Shown here in pieces: positions 34,501-44,273 of a DNA stretch of 64,000 nucleotides (the first letter of the stretch is position 1; every line of letters starts with the position of its first letter). Below the pieces are notes generated by a model. The model was not told the origin of the DNA and ran no database searches. It saw nothing but the letters and a program-made list of their open reading frames with translations. The position numbers and the translations under genes are program-made. Origin of the DNA: Curvibacter cyanobacteriorum (GTDB taxonomy: Bacteria > Pseudomonadota > Gammaproteobacteria > Burkholderiales > Burkholderiaceae_C); assembly GCF_028649475.1 (NCBI RefSeq), contig NZ_JAQSIP010000013.1:62001-126000 (forward strand), given 5' to 3'.

Positions 34501-35865
34501 ATGGCTTCCATTGCAACGGCGGTCCACGCACCGCCCCAGACCGGCTCCAGCCCCGCGGGGGCGGACGCCCTGTACCGAAAGATCAGCTGGCGGCTGATGC
34601 CCCTGCTGCTCATCTGCTACATGGTGTCGTACCTGGACCGCATCAACATCGGTTATGCCCAGTTGCAGATGAAGGAAACCTTGCCCTTCAGTGACACGGT
34701 GTACGGGCTGGGCGCCGGCATCTTCTTCGTGGGCTACTTCCTGTTCGAGGTGCCCAGCAACCTCTTGTTGGTGCGCTTTGGCGCGCGCAAGACCTTGCTG
34801 CGCATCATGCTGTGCTGGGGCGTGGTGGCGGCCGCCATGATGTGGGTCAGCACCCCAACCCAGTTTTACGCGGCGCGCTTTCTGCTGGGGGTCTTCGAGG
34901 CCGGGTTTTTTCCCGGCATCATCCTGTACCTGACCTTTTGGTACCCGGCGCCACGGCGGGCGCAGATGATCGCCATCTTCATGTCGGCCACCACGGTGGC
35001 GGGGGTGATTGCCGGGCCGCTGTGTGGCGCCATCCTCAAGTACATGGACGGCCTGGGCGGCTTGCACGGCTGGCAGTGGCTGTTTGTCGTGCAGGGTTTG
35101 CCGGCGTCGGTGCTGGGGGTGGTGGTCTACCTTTACTTGCAGGACCGGCCCGACGAGGCGCACTGGCTGGCCGCGTCGGACAAGCAAATGCTGCGCGAGC
35201 AACTGGCGCAGGAACACCCGGCCGATCCCCACGCGCCGGGCGTGGCGCGCCAGTTGCTCAGTGACCCGCGCATCTATGCCCTGTCGCTGTTGTACTTCCT
35301 GCTGCTCGGGGCCACTTATACGATGACGTTCTGGGTGCCGACCCTGGTGCAGAGCTGGGGCGTCAAGGACCTGCTGCTGATCGGTGTGTGCACCGCCATT
35401 CCGAACCTGTTCGGGATTGTCGGCATGGTGTTGATCGGTCGCAGTTCGGACCGGCTGCGCGAACGCCGTTGGCACTTCGCGGGCGCGGTGCTGCTGGCCG
35501 CCCTGTGCCTGGGCGTGACCACCCTGCTCAAGGGGCAACTGGTGGCCTCGGTGGCGGCCTTGTCGGTGGCGCTGATCGGCATTGCCGCGGCCACGCCGCT
35601 GTTCTTCACGGTGCTGACCGAACGCCTGTCCCCCGCGGCCTCGGCCGCGGGCATCGCGCTGGTCAGCAGCCTGGGCAACCTGGGCCCCGCCGTGAGCCCG
35701 AGCCTGGCGGGTTACATCACCAGCCGCCACGGGCCCGACTACAGCATTTACCTGGTGATGGCGCTGTACCTGGGCGCCGGGGCCTTGATGCTGCTGTGCG
35801 TCCGGGCGCGCCCCGCGGGGGTGTCGCGGGCCGTGCCGCAGCCGAGGGGGGCTGCAGCGTCCTGA
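34501..35865 (+). CDS. MFS transporter, anion:cation symporter (ACS) type
   Basis: 454 residues with twelve predicted membrane segments. The ACS signature SYLDRINIGYAQLQM is at the first loop, and the second-loop motif VRFGARKTLLRIML follows. ACS members import sugar acids, tartrate, phthalate and similar anions with protons. GGAGACAC precedes the ATG, and small inverted repeats at 34327-34342 and 34371-34384 lie in the leader. It converges on the dehydratase 24 bases downstream, which suggests sugar-acid uptake. Confidence 0.92.
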   Translation: MASIATAVHAPPQTGSSPAGADALYRKISWRLMPLLLICYMVSYLDRINIGYAQLQMKETLPFSDTVYGLGAGIFFVGYFLFEVPSNLLLVRFGARKTLLRIMLCWGVVAAAMMWVSTPTQFYAARFLLGVFEAGFFPGIILYLTFWYPAPRRAQMIAIFMSATTVAGVIAGPLCGAILKYMDGLGGLHGWQWLFVVQGLPASVLGVVVYLYLQDRPDEAHWLAASDKQMLREQLAQEHPADPHAPGVARQLLSDPRIYALSLLYFLLLGATYTMTFWVPTLVQSWGVKDLLLIGVCTAIPNLFGIVGMVLIGRSSDRLRERRWHFAGAVLLAALCLGVTTLLKGQLVASVAALSVALIGIAAATPLFFTVLTERLSPAASAAGIALVSSLGNLGPAVSPSLAGYITSRHGPDYSIYLVMALYLGAGALMLLCVRARPAGVSRAVPQPRGAAAS

Positions 35866-35889
35866 CGAGGGCCGCGCGGGCGCCCGGGG

Positions 35890-37623
35890 TCAGTGGTTGT
35901 CCTTGGGCACAAAGGCCCCGCGCTTGCCGACCAGAAAATCCAGGTCCACCCCTTCGTCGGCCTGCAGCACATGGTCGACATAGAGCTTCCAGTAGCCCGA
36001 GTTCAGCGGCGGGGGCGGGGCGGTCCAGCCGCTGAGGCGGCGCTGCAACTCCTCGTCACTGATCAGCAACTGCAGGCGGCGCTCGGGCACGTTGAGCTCG
36101 ATCAGGTCGCCGTTTTGCACGATGGCCAGCGGGCCGCCCGCCGCAGCCTCGGGCGTGGTGTGCAGCACCACGGTGCCGTAGGCGGTGCCGCTCATGCGCG
36201 CGTCGCTGATGCGCACCATGTCGGTGATGCCTTTGCGCAGCACCTTCGGGGGCAGTGGCATGTTGCCCACCTCGGCCATGCCGGGGTAGCCCTTGGGGCC
36301 GCAGTTCTTCAGCACCAGGATGCAGTGTTCGTCGACGTCGAGGTTCTCGTCGTCAATGCGGGCGTGGAAGTCGTCGCTGTTCTCGAACACCACCGCGCGG
36401 CCGGTGTGCACCATCAACGCGGGCGTGGCCGCGCTGGGTTTGATGACGGCCCCGCGCGGCGCCAGGTTGCCGCGCAGGATGGCGATGCCGGCTTTCTCCT
36501 TGAAGGGCTCGGCTACGGCCTTGATCACCCGCGGGTCGTGGTTTTGGGCGTCGGCGAGGTTGTCGGCCACGCTGCGTCCGCTGACCGTGATGAGGTCGCG
36601 GTGCAGCAGGTGCTGGATCTCCTTCATCACCACCGGCAGGCCGCCCGCGTAGCAGAAGTCCTCCATCAGGTGCTCGCCCGAGGGCTGCAAGTTCAGGATG
36701 CAGGGCAGTTCGCTGCCCAGGCGCTCAAAGTCGTCCACGGTGAGCTTCAGGCCCAGCCGGCCCGCGATGGCGATCAGGTGGATCACCGCGTTGGTCGAGC
36801 CGCCAATCGCAGCCAGGGTGCGGATGGCGTTCTCAAACGCCTCCATGGTCAGCACTTGGGAGATGGTCTGGTCGCTGTGCACCATCTCGACAATGCGCCG
36901 CCCTGCGTGGCGGGCCAGCACATTGCGCCGACCGTCCACGGCCGGGTAGGCGGCGTTGCCGGGCAGGCCAATGCCCAGGGCCTCGACCATGCAGGCCATG
37001 GTGCTCGCGGTGCCCATGGTCATGCAGTGGCCGTGGCTGCGGTGCATGCAGCTCTCGGCCTCAAAGAAGTCAGCCAGCTTCAAGGTGCCGGCGCGCACCT
37101 GTTCGCTCATGCTCCACACGCCGGTGCCCGAGCCCAGTTCCTGGCCGCGCCATTTGCCGTTGAGCATGGGCCCGCCGCTGACGCCGATGGTGGGCAGGTC
37201 CACGCTGGCCGCACCCATCAGCAGCGAGGGCGTGGTCTTGTCGCAGCCCATCAGCAGCACCACCCCATCGAGGGGGTTGCCGCGGATGCTTTCCTCGACG
37301 TCCATCGAGGCCAGGTTGCGGTACAGCATGGCGGTGGGGCGCAGCAGGGTCTCGCCCAGCGACATCACCGGGAACTCGAGCGGAAAGCCGCCCGCCTCGT
37401 ACACACCGATCTTGACCTGCTCGGCCAGGGTGCGGAAATGGCTGTTGCAGGGCGTCAGCTCGCTGAAGGTGTTGCAGATGCCAATCACCGGGCGGCCGTC
37501 GAACTGGTCGTGTGGCACGCCCTTGCCCTTGACCCAGCTGCGGTAGGCAAAGCCGTCCCGGTCCTGGCGTCCAAACCATTGCTGGCTGCGAAGTTCTTCG
37601 GGCTTTTTGCGCGGTGGGGTCAT
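35890..37623 (-). CDS. IlvD/Edd family dehydratase, probably sugar-acid (arabonate-type)
   Basis: 577 residues. The iron-sulfur and metal sites read LTPCNSHFRTLAEQ, LLMGCDKTTPSLLMGAASVD and GHCMTMGTASTMACM. GGSTNAVIHL and DARMSGTAYGTVVLHTTPEA complete the family pattern. The sequence style follows L-arabinonate/pentonate dehydratases rather than IlvD of valine synthesis. It would convert a sugar acid into its 2-keto-3-deoxy acid. It is divergent from a FadR-type regulator across a shared operator. The exact sugar is undetermined. Confidence 0.9.
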   Translation of the reverse strand: MTPPRKKPEELRSQQWFGRQDRDGFAYRSWVKGKGVPHDQFDGRPVIGICNTFSELTPCNSHFRTLAEQVKIGVYEAGGFPLEFPVMSLGETLLRPTAMLYRNLASMDVEESIRGNPLDGVVLLMGCDKTTPSLLMGAASVDLPTIGVSGGPMLNGKWRGQELGSGTGVWSMSEQVRAGTLKLADFFEAESCMHRSHGHCMTMGTASTMACMVEALGIGLPGNAAYPAVDGRRNVLARHAGRRIVEMVHSDQTISQVLTMEAFENAIRTLAAIGGSTNAVIHLIAIAGRLGLKLTVDDFERLGSELPCILNLQPSGEHLMEDFCYAGGLPVVMKEIQHLLHRDLITVSGRSVADNLADAQNHDPRVIKAVAEPFKEKAGIAILRGNLAPRGAVIKPSAATPALMVHTGRAVVFENSDDFHARIDDENLDVDEHCILVLKNCGPKGYPGMAEVGNMPLPPKVLRKGITDMVRISDARMSGTAYGTVVLHTTPEAAAGGPLAIVQNGDLIELNVPERRLQLLISDEELQRRLSGWTAPPPPLNSGYWKLYVDHVLQADEGVDLDFLVGKRGAFVPKDNH

Positions 37624-37686
37624 GGAGGGTCTCCGAGGGCTTGGGGTGGATGGGGCAGCGGCTGACTGCTTTTCTTTAAAAACATC

Positions 37687-37701
37687 TTATCGTATGATGA
37701 T
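37687..37701. promoter_or_regulatory. FadR-type operator between dehydratase and regulator genes
   Basis: TTATCGTATGATGAT contains the quasi-palindrome ATCGTATGAT. This is the NNATNGTATGATNNN style of site bound by sugar-acid GntR/FadR regulators. It is 64 bp before the dehydratase start. Confidence 0.55.
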
Positions 37702-37721
37702 TGAGTCACACATCAGGAAGT

Positions 37722-37752
37722 GCCCCAAGTCGTCGATCGACTGACTTGGGGC
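37722..37752 (+). promoter_or_regulatory. Perfect 10-bp inverted repeat in the leader of the FadR-type gene
   Basis: GCCCCAAGTC (37722-37731) and GACTTGGGGC (37743-37752) are perfect arms around an 11-base loop that itself contains GTCGATCGAC-like symmetry. There is no T-tract, and it lies 61 bases before the ATG. It could be a second operator or an mRNA leader hairpin. Confidence 0.45.
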
Positions 37753-37813
37753 GCGACCGGCAGCGCCGCTTTGCGCTAGGCTAGGGTTTTGTTTGCACGG
37801 CACCATCCTCCCC

Positions 37814-38575
37814 ATGAGCACCCCCAGCCACCGGTTCAAAAACGTCCATGGCAACACCTTGGACCACCTGGGTGAAGCCATCCTGTCGGGCCACTACGCG
37901 GTCGGCGCGGCCTTGCCGGCCGAGCCGGTGCTGTGCGAATCACTGGGCGTCAGCCGCACGGTGGTGCGAGAGGCCATCAAGTCCCTGGTGGCCAAGGGCC
38001 TGATCAGCACCGGGCCCAAGGTGGGCACCCGCGTCTTGCCCGAGGCCGAATGGAACTGGTTCGACCCCGATGTCATTGGCTGGCAGTCCCGCGCGGGGCT
38101 GACGCCCGAGTTCCTGCGCGACCTGCAGGACCTGCGGCGCGTGGTCGAACCCGCCGCGGTGCGCCTGGCCGCCGAACGCTCCACCCCCGAGGACCTGGCC
38201 GAACTCGAGACCGCTTACGCCGGCATGAAGCGCGCGGTCGACCAGGGCGGCGACTACATCAGCCACGACCTGCTGTTTCACCAGGGGCTGTTGCGGGCTG
38301 CCCACAACCGCATGCTGGCGCAAATGAGCAAGGCCCTGAACGCCTTGCTGCGCACCAGTTTTGAGATTTCATCGTCGCGCCAGGACGGTGCCAGGCGCTC
38401 TTTGCCGCAGCACCGCGCGGTGCTGGATGCCGTGGTGGCACACGACCCGGACGCGGCCGAGCGCGCCATCCTGGTCTTGATCCACGGCGCCACGCAGGAC
38501 ATCGAGCATGTGCTGGGCTCGCGCCAGCGCCTGCCGCAGCTGGACCAGCCGGCGTCCCAACTCAGGGGCGAATGA
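37814..38575 (+). CDS. FadR/GntR family transcriptional regulator
   Basis: 253 residues. The winged helix (LPAEPVLCESLGVSRTVVRE at about residues 36-55, then LVAKGLISTGPKVGTRVL) is followed by an all-helical FCD ligand domain with metal-binding His candidates (SHDLLFHQGLLRAAHNRML, PQHRAVLDAV). Such regulators sense sugar acids or their keto derivatives. The ATG at 37814 is preferred over a TTG 7 codons earlier. It is divergent from the dehydratase and probably represses it and the MFS gene. Confidence 0.92.
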   Translation: MSTPSHRFKNVHGNTLDHLGEAILSGHYAVGAALPAEPVLCESLGVSRTVVREAIKSLVAKGLISTGPKVGTRVLPEAEWNWFDPDVIGWQSRAGLTPEFLRDLQDLRRVVEPAAVRLAAERSTPEDLAELETAYAGMKRAVDQGGDYISHDLLFHQGLLRAAHNRMLAQMSKALNALLRTSFEISSSRQDGARRSLPQHRAVLDAVVAHDPDAAERAILVLIHGATQDIEHVLGSRQRLPQLDQPASQLRGE

Positions 38576-38817
38576 AGCGTCACGGGCTTCCGAGGGGGCC
38601 GTGACGGCGCGGGCCGAACGGGACCGCAGCAGGACCGACGAGGGGGGCCTCGGGGCCGGGGGAAAGGGGGGAGGAAGGGTGAGAGAACGGTGGGAGAAGG
38701 GTAAGCCGAAGGGCAGGGCCAGGCCCTTGGGGCCGGTTCGGTCGCACCGGTCGGCCCCTACAATCAGCCGTCCCAGGCGGCTCCGCGTCGCCTCCCTTTC
38801 TCTGACCGGTTGATGGC

Positions 38818-39213
38818 ATGTCTTCAGAATTTCCCCATTTCACCCGCGTGGTGCTGTACACGGGCGCCGATGGCCGCGCCGGCTTCCGCGAGGAAGCACT
38901 GCCGCTGACCGAAGGCAAACCGGCGGCGCGCCTGAGCCCGTTTGCAGCGGCCCAGGGCTACCAGCTGCGCCACAGCCCGGTGGGCTTTCGCAGCGATTTC
39001 CACTGCACCGGTGAGCCGCAGTGGGTGTTCATCCTGCAAGGACAGATGGAGATCGGCGTGCAGGGTGGTGTCTCGCGGGTGTTTGGCCCGGGTGAGCATT
39101 TCTACTCGGCCGACACCTTGCCGGCAGGCGCCACCTTTGACCCGACGGTGCACGGCCACTGGAGCCGCCAGGTCGGTGACGAACCGCTGGTGACCTTGTT
39201 CCTGCGCGACTGA
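38818..39213 (+). CDS. Cupin-like protein
   Basis: 131 residues. The single-domain cupin shape can be read from CTGEPQWVFILQGQMEIGVQ (strand-rich core) and FGPGEHFYSADTLPAGATF (second motif with His), but the usual first-motif His pair is reduced, since HCTGEPQW carries only one His before the Glu. The metal content is therefore uncertain. It lies after a 242-bp gap with no recognisable gene. No partner adjoins it: the FadR gene is upstream on the same strand and a phosphodiesterase-fold gene converges. The function is unknown. Confidence 0.75.
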   Translation: MSSEFPHFTRVVLYTGADGRAGFREEALPLTEGKPAARLSPFAAAQGYQLRHSPVGFRSDFHCTGEPQWVFILQGQMEIGVQGGVSRVFGPGEHFYSADTLPAGATFDPTVHGHWSRQVGDEPLVTLFLRD

Positions 39214-39272
39214 CCGGCCGCCCCCCGCGCCAGGCGAGGCCCTGGCTGGGGGCTTGCGCGCCGCTGGCCTGC

Positions 39273-40364
39273 TCAGGCCGACGGGGCGACGGGGCCGTTG
39301 TTCGCGTCGCTGTTGACGTGGGCCTGGGGGTGGCCGATGTCCGGCAGGCGCAGCCGCAGCAGGGCGCGCACAAAGCCGTGGTCGGACCGCGTGCGGCTGT
39401 GCCCTTCGTTGAGGTGGTCGGTGAAGTACTGGATGCGCCGCACATCGCCAAGGCTGAAACGCCCCTCGGCCAGAAAGCCTTCGCTGACCAGCACCTGGTC
39501 CAGCACCTCAGGGCGACCTTGGTGGATGTGTGAATAGGCCACATCGCGCCGGATGGCCATTTCGCTTTGCACATCGTAGGCGTTGAACAAGGCCAGGCGC
39601 CGTGCCGCGCGGTCGTAGGCCACTTCGCCGGTGGCGGCCACCAACTGGGTGGTCACGCTGTGCGGGCCGTCGTTGAAGTCCCCCACCACGATCAGGGGGG
39701 TGTCGTCGCTCTCGTTGAGCAGGTCCACCACCAGGCCGCGCAGCGCAGCGGCTTCGGCGCCGCGCATCATCAAGGAGCGCAAGCCCGCGAGGGCCTTGAC
39801 CTTGGGATCGTCCCGGTCTTCGAGCGGTCGCCCCTCGGCGTCCATCAAGAAGCGCGGGCGCTTGGATTTGAGGTGCACATTGAGCAGGCGCAGCCGCTGC
39901 CCATGCTTCATGCGCAAGGTGGCCAGCAGGGGCGGGCGCTCGAACTGGCCGTGCACGCCGCAACCGGGGATGTCCAGCGCCTGGGGCAGGGCAAAGTCGG
40001 TCAGGGAGCGCAAGTCCTCGAGGACCAGCCGGGTGGCCAGGCCCAGCCGGGGCGTGCCGCTGGCCCCCTGCTGCTGGGCGTTGTTCTCAGCCCCGGGGGC
40101 GTGCACTTCGGGGTAGCGCAGGCCGCTGCGTCGGATGGCGGCCTTGAAGGCTGCCTCGTCCCACACCTCCTGCACCGCCAACAGGTCGGCGTTGAGGGTG
40201 GCAAAACGCTCCCCCAGCCAGTCGATCTTGCGCTCGAACTCATGCTGGGTGTAGGCGTCTTGCTGGGCGTAATACACCCGCCCGGGGTTGGCCAGGTTCA
40301 ACAGGTTGCAGGTCGCCACCGTGAGGGTGGCGTAGCGGCTGCTGGGGCCTGCGGGCGGGCGCAT
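39273..40364 (-). CDS. Endonuclease/exonuclease/phosphatase family protein
   Basis: 363 residues of the DNase I-like metal-dependent phosphoesterase fold. TVATCNLLNLAN at the start, LLAVQEVWD (catalytic Glu), LLNVHLKSKRP, IVVGDFNDGPHSVT (Asp/Asn), and a terminal RSDHGFVRALL (Asp-His) give the full set of active-site residues. There is no signal peptide. The substrate may be DNA, a nucleotide or a phospholipid head group. It is 86 bp upstream of rhlE's 3' end on the same strand. Confidence 0.88.
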   Translation of the reverse strand: MRPPAGPSSRYATLTVATCNLLNLANPGRVYYAQQDAYTQHEFERKIDWLGERFATLNADLLAVQEVWDEAAFKAAIRRSGLRYPEVHAPGAENNAQQQGASGTPRLGLATRLVLEDLRSLTDFALPQALDIPGCGVHGQFERPPLLATLRMKHGQRLRLLNVHLKSKRPRFLMDAEGRPLEDRDDPKVKALAGLRSLMMRGAEAAALRGLVVDLLNESDDTPLIVVGDFNDGPHSVTTQLVAATGEVAYDRAARRLALFNAYDVQSEMAIRRDVAYSHIHQGRPEVLDQVLVSEGFLAEGRFSLGDVRRIQYFTDHLNEGHSRTRSDHGFVRALLRLRLPDIGHPQAHVNSDANNGPVAPSA

Positions 40365-40449
40365 CGCTCAGGGGGCCGATCGGGTCGGGGGCCGTGTCGA
40401 CAGGTTGAATGCCAGGTTAAGGCTCAGAGGGGCGAGGCCGACGGGCTGA

Positions 40450-42264
40450 TCAGCGCCCGAAGGAGCGACCGCCACCCGAGCGGCCACCGCCACCAAAGCC
40501 ACCACCGCCGCCGCCGGAGCGACCGCCGCCGCCACCGCCGTAGCCGCCACCACCGCTGCGGCCTCGGCCACCGCGGCCGCGCTCGGCCATCATGTCGACG
40601 CTGGTGCGCATCGGGTCGGGCTGGCCCACCGGGGTGCTGCGCGGGGGCGCCGCGCGGCCGGTCAGCGTGGCCAGAGCGGCCGAGGCGTCATGGCGCACAC
40701 CGGCCTGGCTGTCCTGGCGGTCGAAACCACCCGAACGCGGACCGCGGTTGCCACCGCCATTACCGCCACCGTTGCCCCCATTGCCGCCCCCCGGACCGCG
40801 TGCGGGACGCGGGCCCTGGCCGCGGTGGGCCCCTTCAAAACCTTGGCCTTCGCGGGCCGGCTTGCTGCGCGGGGCTGGGCCGCCGCGGCCGCCTTGGCCA
40901 CCGCCATTGCCGCCGCCACCGCCGTTGCCTTGCGAGGCGCCCCGGCCGCCGCCTTGGCCCGACGAACCGCCCTGGCTGGCCTTGTTGTCGCGGATGCGTT
41001 GCATCATCTCGGCGCGGGCGGCCTTGGCCGCAGCGGCCATGACTTCACGGCTCGGCGGCTTGCCAGCGCCGCCCCAGATGGTCTGGCGGCCCATGGCGAT
41101 GGGTTCGGCGCGTTCGCCGGGTTCGGGACCGAAACCGTCGATCACCTTGACCTCGATGGTTTGCTTGGTGAAGCGCTCGATGTCCTGCATGAAGCCTTCT
41201 TCGTCCAGGCACACCAGGCTCACGGCTTCGCCGCTGGCGCCAGCGCGGCCGGTGCGGCCGATGCGGTGCACGTAGTCTTCGCTGACGTTGGGGATTTCGT
41301 AGTTGACGACGTGCGGCAGCTCGTCGATGTCGATGCCGCGGGCCGCGATGTCGGTGGCCACCAGGGCGCGGATGTCACCGGTCTTGAAACCCTGCAGGGC
41401 CTGCGTGCGGGCGCTTTGGCTCTTGTTGCCGTGCAGCGCCATGGCCTTGATGCCGTTCTTGGTCAGGAACTCGGCGACGTTGTTGGCACCGAACTTGGTG
41501 CGCGTGAAGACCAGCACCTGGCTCCAGTTGTGTTCCTGGATGATGTGGGCCAACAAGGCCTTTTTCTTGCCGCGGCCCACCGGGTGGATCACCTGGCTGA
41601 TGCGCTGCACCGTGGTGTTGCGCGGCGTGACCTGGATGCTTTGCGGGTTCTTCAGCAGGGTGTTGGCCAGGTCGCGAATCTCGTCGCTGAACGTGGCCGA
41701 GAACAGCAGGCTCTGCTTCTCGCGCGGCACCAGGGCCAGCACCTTCTTGACGTCGTGGATGAAGCCCATGTCGAGCATGCGGTCGGCTTCGTCGAGGATC
41801 AGGATCTGCACGCTGGACAGGTCCAGGTGACCTTGTTGCTGCAGGTCCAGCAGGCGGCCCGGGGTGGCCACGAGGATGTCCACGCCGCGCTTCAGGGTGC
41901 TGATTTGCGGGTTCATGCCCACGCCGCCGAAGATCACGGCCGAGCTCAGTTGCAGGTACTTGCCGTAGTCACGCACCGATTCTTCGACCTGGGCCGCCAG
42001 TTCGCGGGTCGGGGTCAGCACCAGGGCGCGCACGCCCACGCCGCCGGTGCGGTTGGTGGCGCTGCGGCTCATGCTGAGCTTGTGCAGCACGGGCAGGGTG
42101 AAGGCGGCCGTCTTGCCGGTGCCGGTTTGGGCGCCGGCCAACAGGTCGTGGCCTTCGAGCACGGCGGGGATCGCCTGGGCTTGGATCGGGGTCGGGTTTT
42201 CGTAGCCTTGTTCGCGAACGGCTTTGAGAATCGCCGGGGCGAGGTTCAGATCGTCAAAAGTCAT
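40450..42264 (-). CDS. rhlE: DEAD-box ATP-dependent RNA helicase RhlE
   Basis: 604 residues. The helicase core runs to about residue 380 with Q motif ([14 protein letters not shown]), [29 protein letters not shown] and [10 protein letters not shown]. The rest is an extended tail rich in Gly, Arg and Asn, with RG-type repeats towards the end, that probably binds RNA nonspecifically and may promote condensation. It aids ribosome assembly and RNA turnover, particularly in the cold. The start at 42264 gives [10 protein letters not shown], the family N-terminus. It is divergent from ettA. Confidence 0.94.
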   Translation of the reverse strand: MTFDDLNLAPAILKAVREQGYENPTPIQAQAIPAVLEGHDLLAGAQTGTGKTAAFTLPVLHKLSMSRSATNRTGGVGVRALVLTPTRELAAQVEESVRDYGKYLQLSSAVIFGGVGMNPQISTLKRGVDILVATPGRLLDLQQQGHLDLSSVQILILDEADRMLDMGFIHDVKKVLALVPREKQSLLFSATFSDEIRDLANTLLKNPQSIQVTPRNTTVQRISQVIHPVGRGKKKALLAHIIQEHNWSQVLVFTRTKFGANNVAEFLTKNGIKAMALHGNKSQSARTQALQGFKTGDIRALVATDIAARGIDIDELPHVVNYEIPNVSEDYVHRIGRTGRAGASGEAVSLVCLDEEGFMQDIERFTKQTIEVKVIDGFGPEPGERAEPIAMGRQTIWGGAGKPPSREVMAAAAKAARAEMMQRIRDNKASQGGSSGQGGGRGASQGNGGGGGNGGGQGGRGGPAPRSKPAREGQGFEGAHRGQGPRPARGPGGGNGGNGGGNGGGNRGPRSGGFDRQDSQAGVRHDASAALATLTGRAAPPRSTPVGQPDPMRTSVDMMAERGRGGRGRSGGGGYGGGGGGRSGGGGGGFGGGGRSGGGRSFGR

Positions 42265-42497
42265 GGTGTGGTGCCCTTGCCGGGCACTGGGGTATCGGCC
42301 TGTCCCGGGTGCTTGGAGCACCAGGCCAGTCAAGGCAGATGAGCTTCAGGGTAGGTCGGACAAAGGCTTGAAAAACGCCCCTCCGGCCCGCAGCAGATTG
42401 CTGATGTTGCGAGTTACTGGAGACCGCAACGGCAATCATTGTCGCATGAGTCGATAATCACGGTCTGCATCGCCTTTTTTTTCATTCAAAGTAGAAC

Positions 42498-44159
<1,662 letters not shown>

Positions 44160-44183
44160 GCGGCAAAAAGCTGGAACAATGGT

Positions 44184-44224
44184 GGGTCCTCGGACCCGCT
44201 TTTCACGGGGCCCGAGGGCCCCGT
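44184..44224 (+). terminator. Tandem hairpins after ettA
   Basis: GGGTC/GACCC (44184-44197) closes a 4-base loop followed by GCTTTT. ACGGGGCC (44205-44212) then pairs with GGCCCCGT (44217-44224) and leads into TGTCGTTGTTG. Together they plausibly end ettA transcription before the DUF1631 gene. Confidence 0.55.
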
Positions 44225-44273
44225 TGTCGTTGTTGGGGTGTCCGGTCAACGTCCTCTTGTCCAAGCTTTTGCC

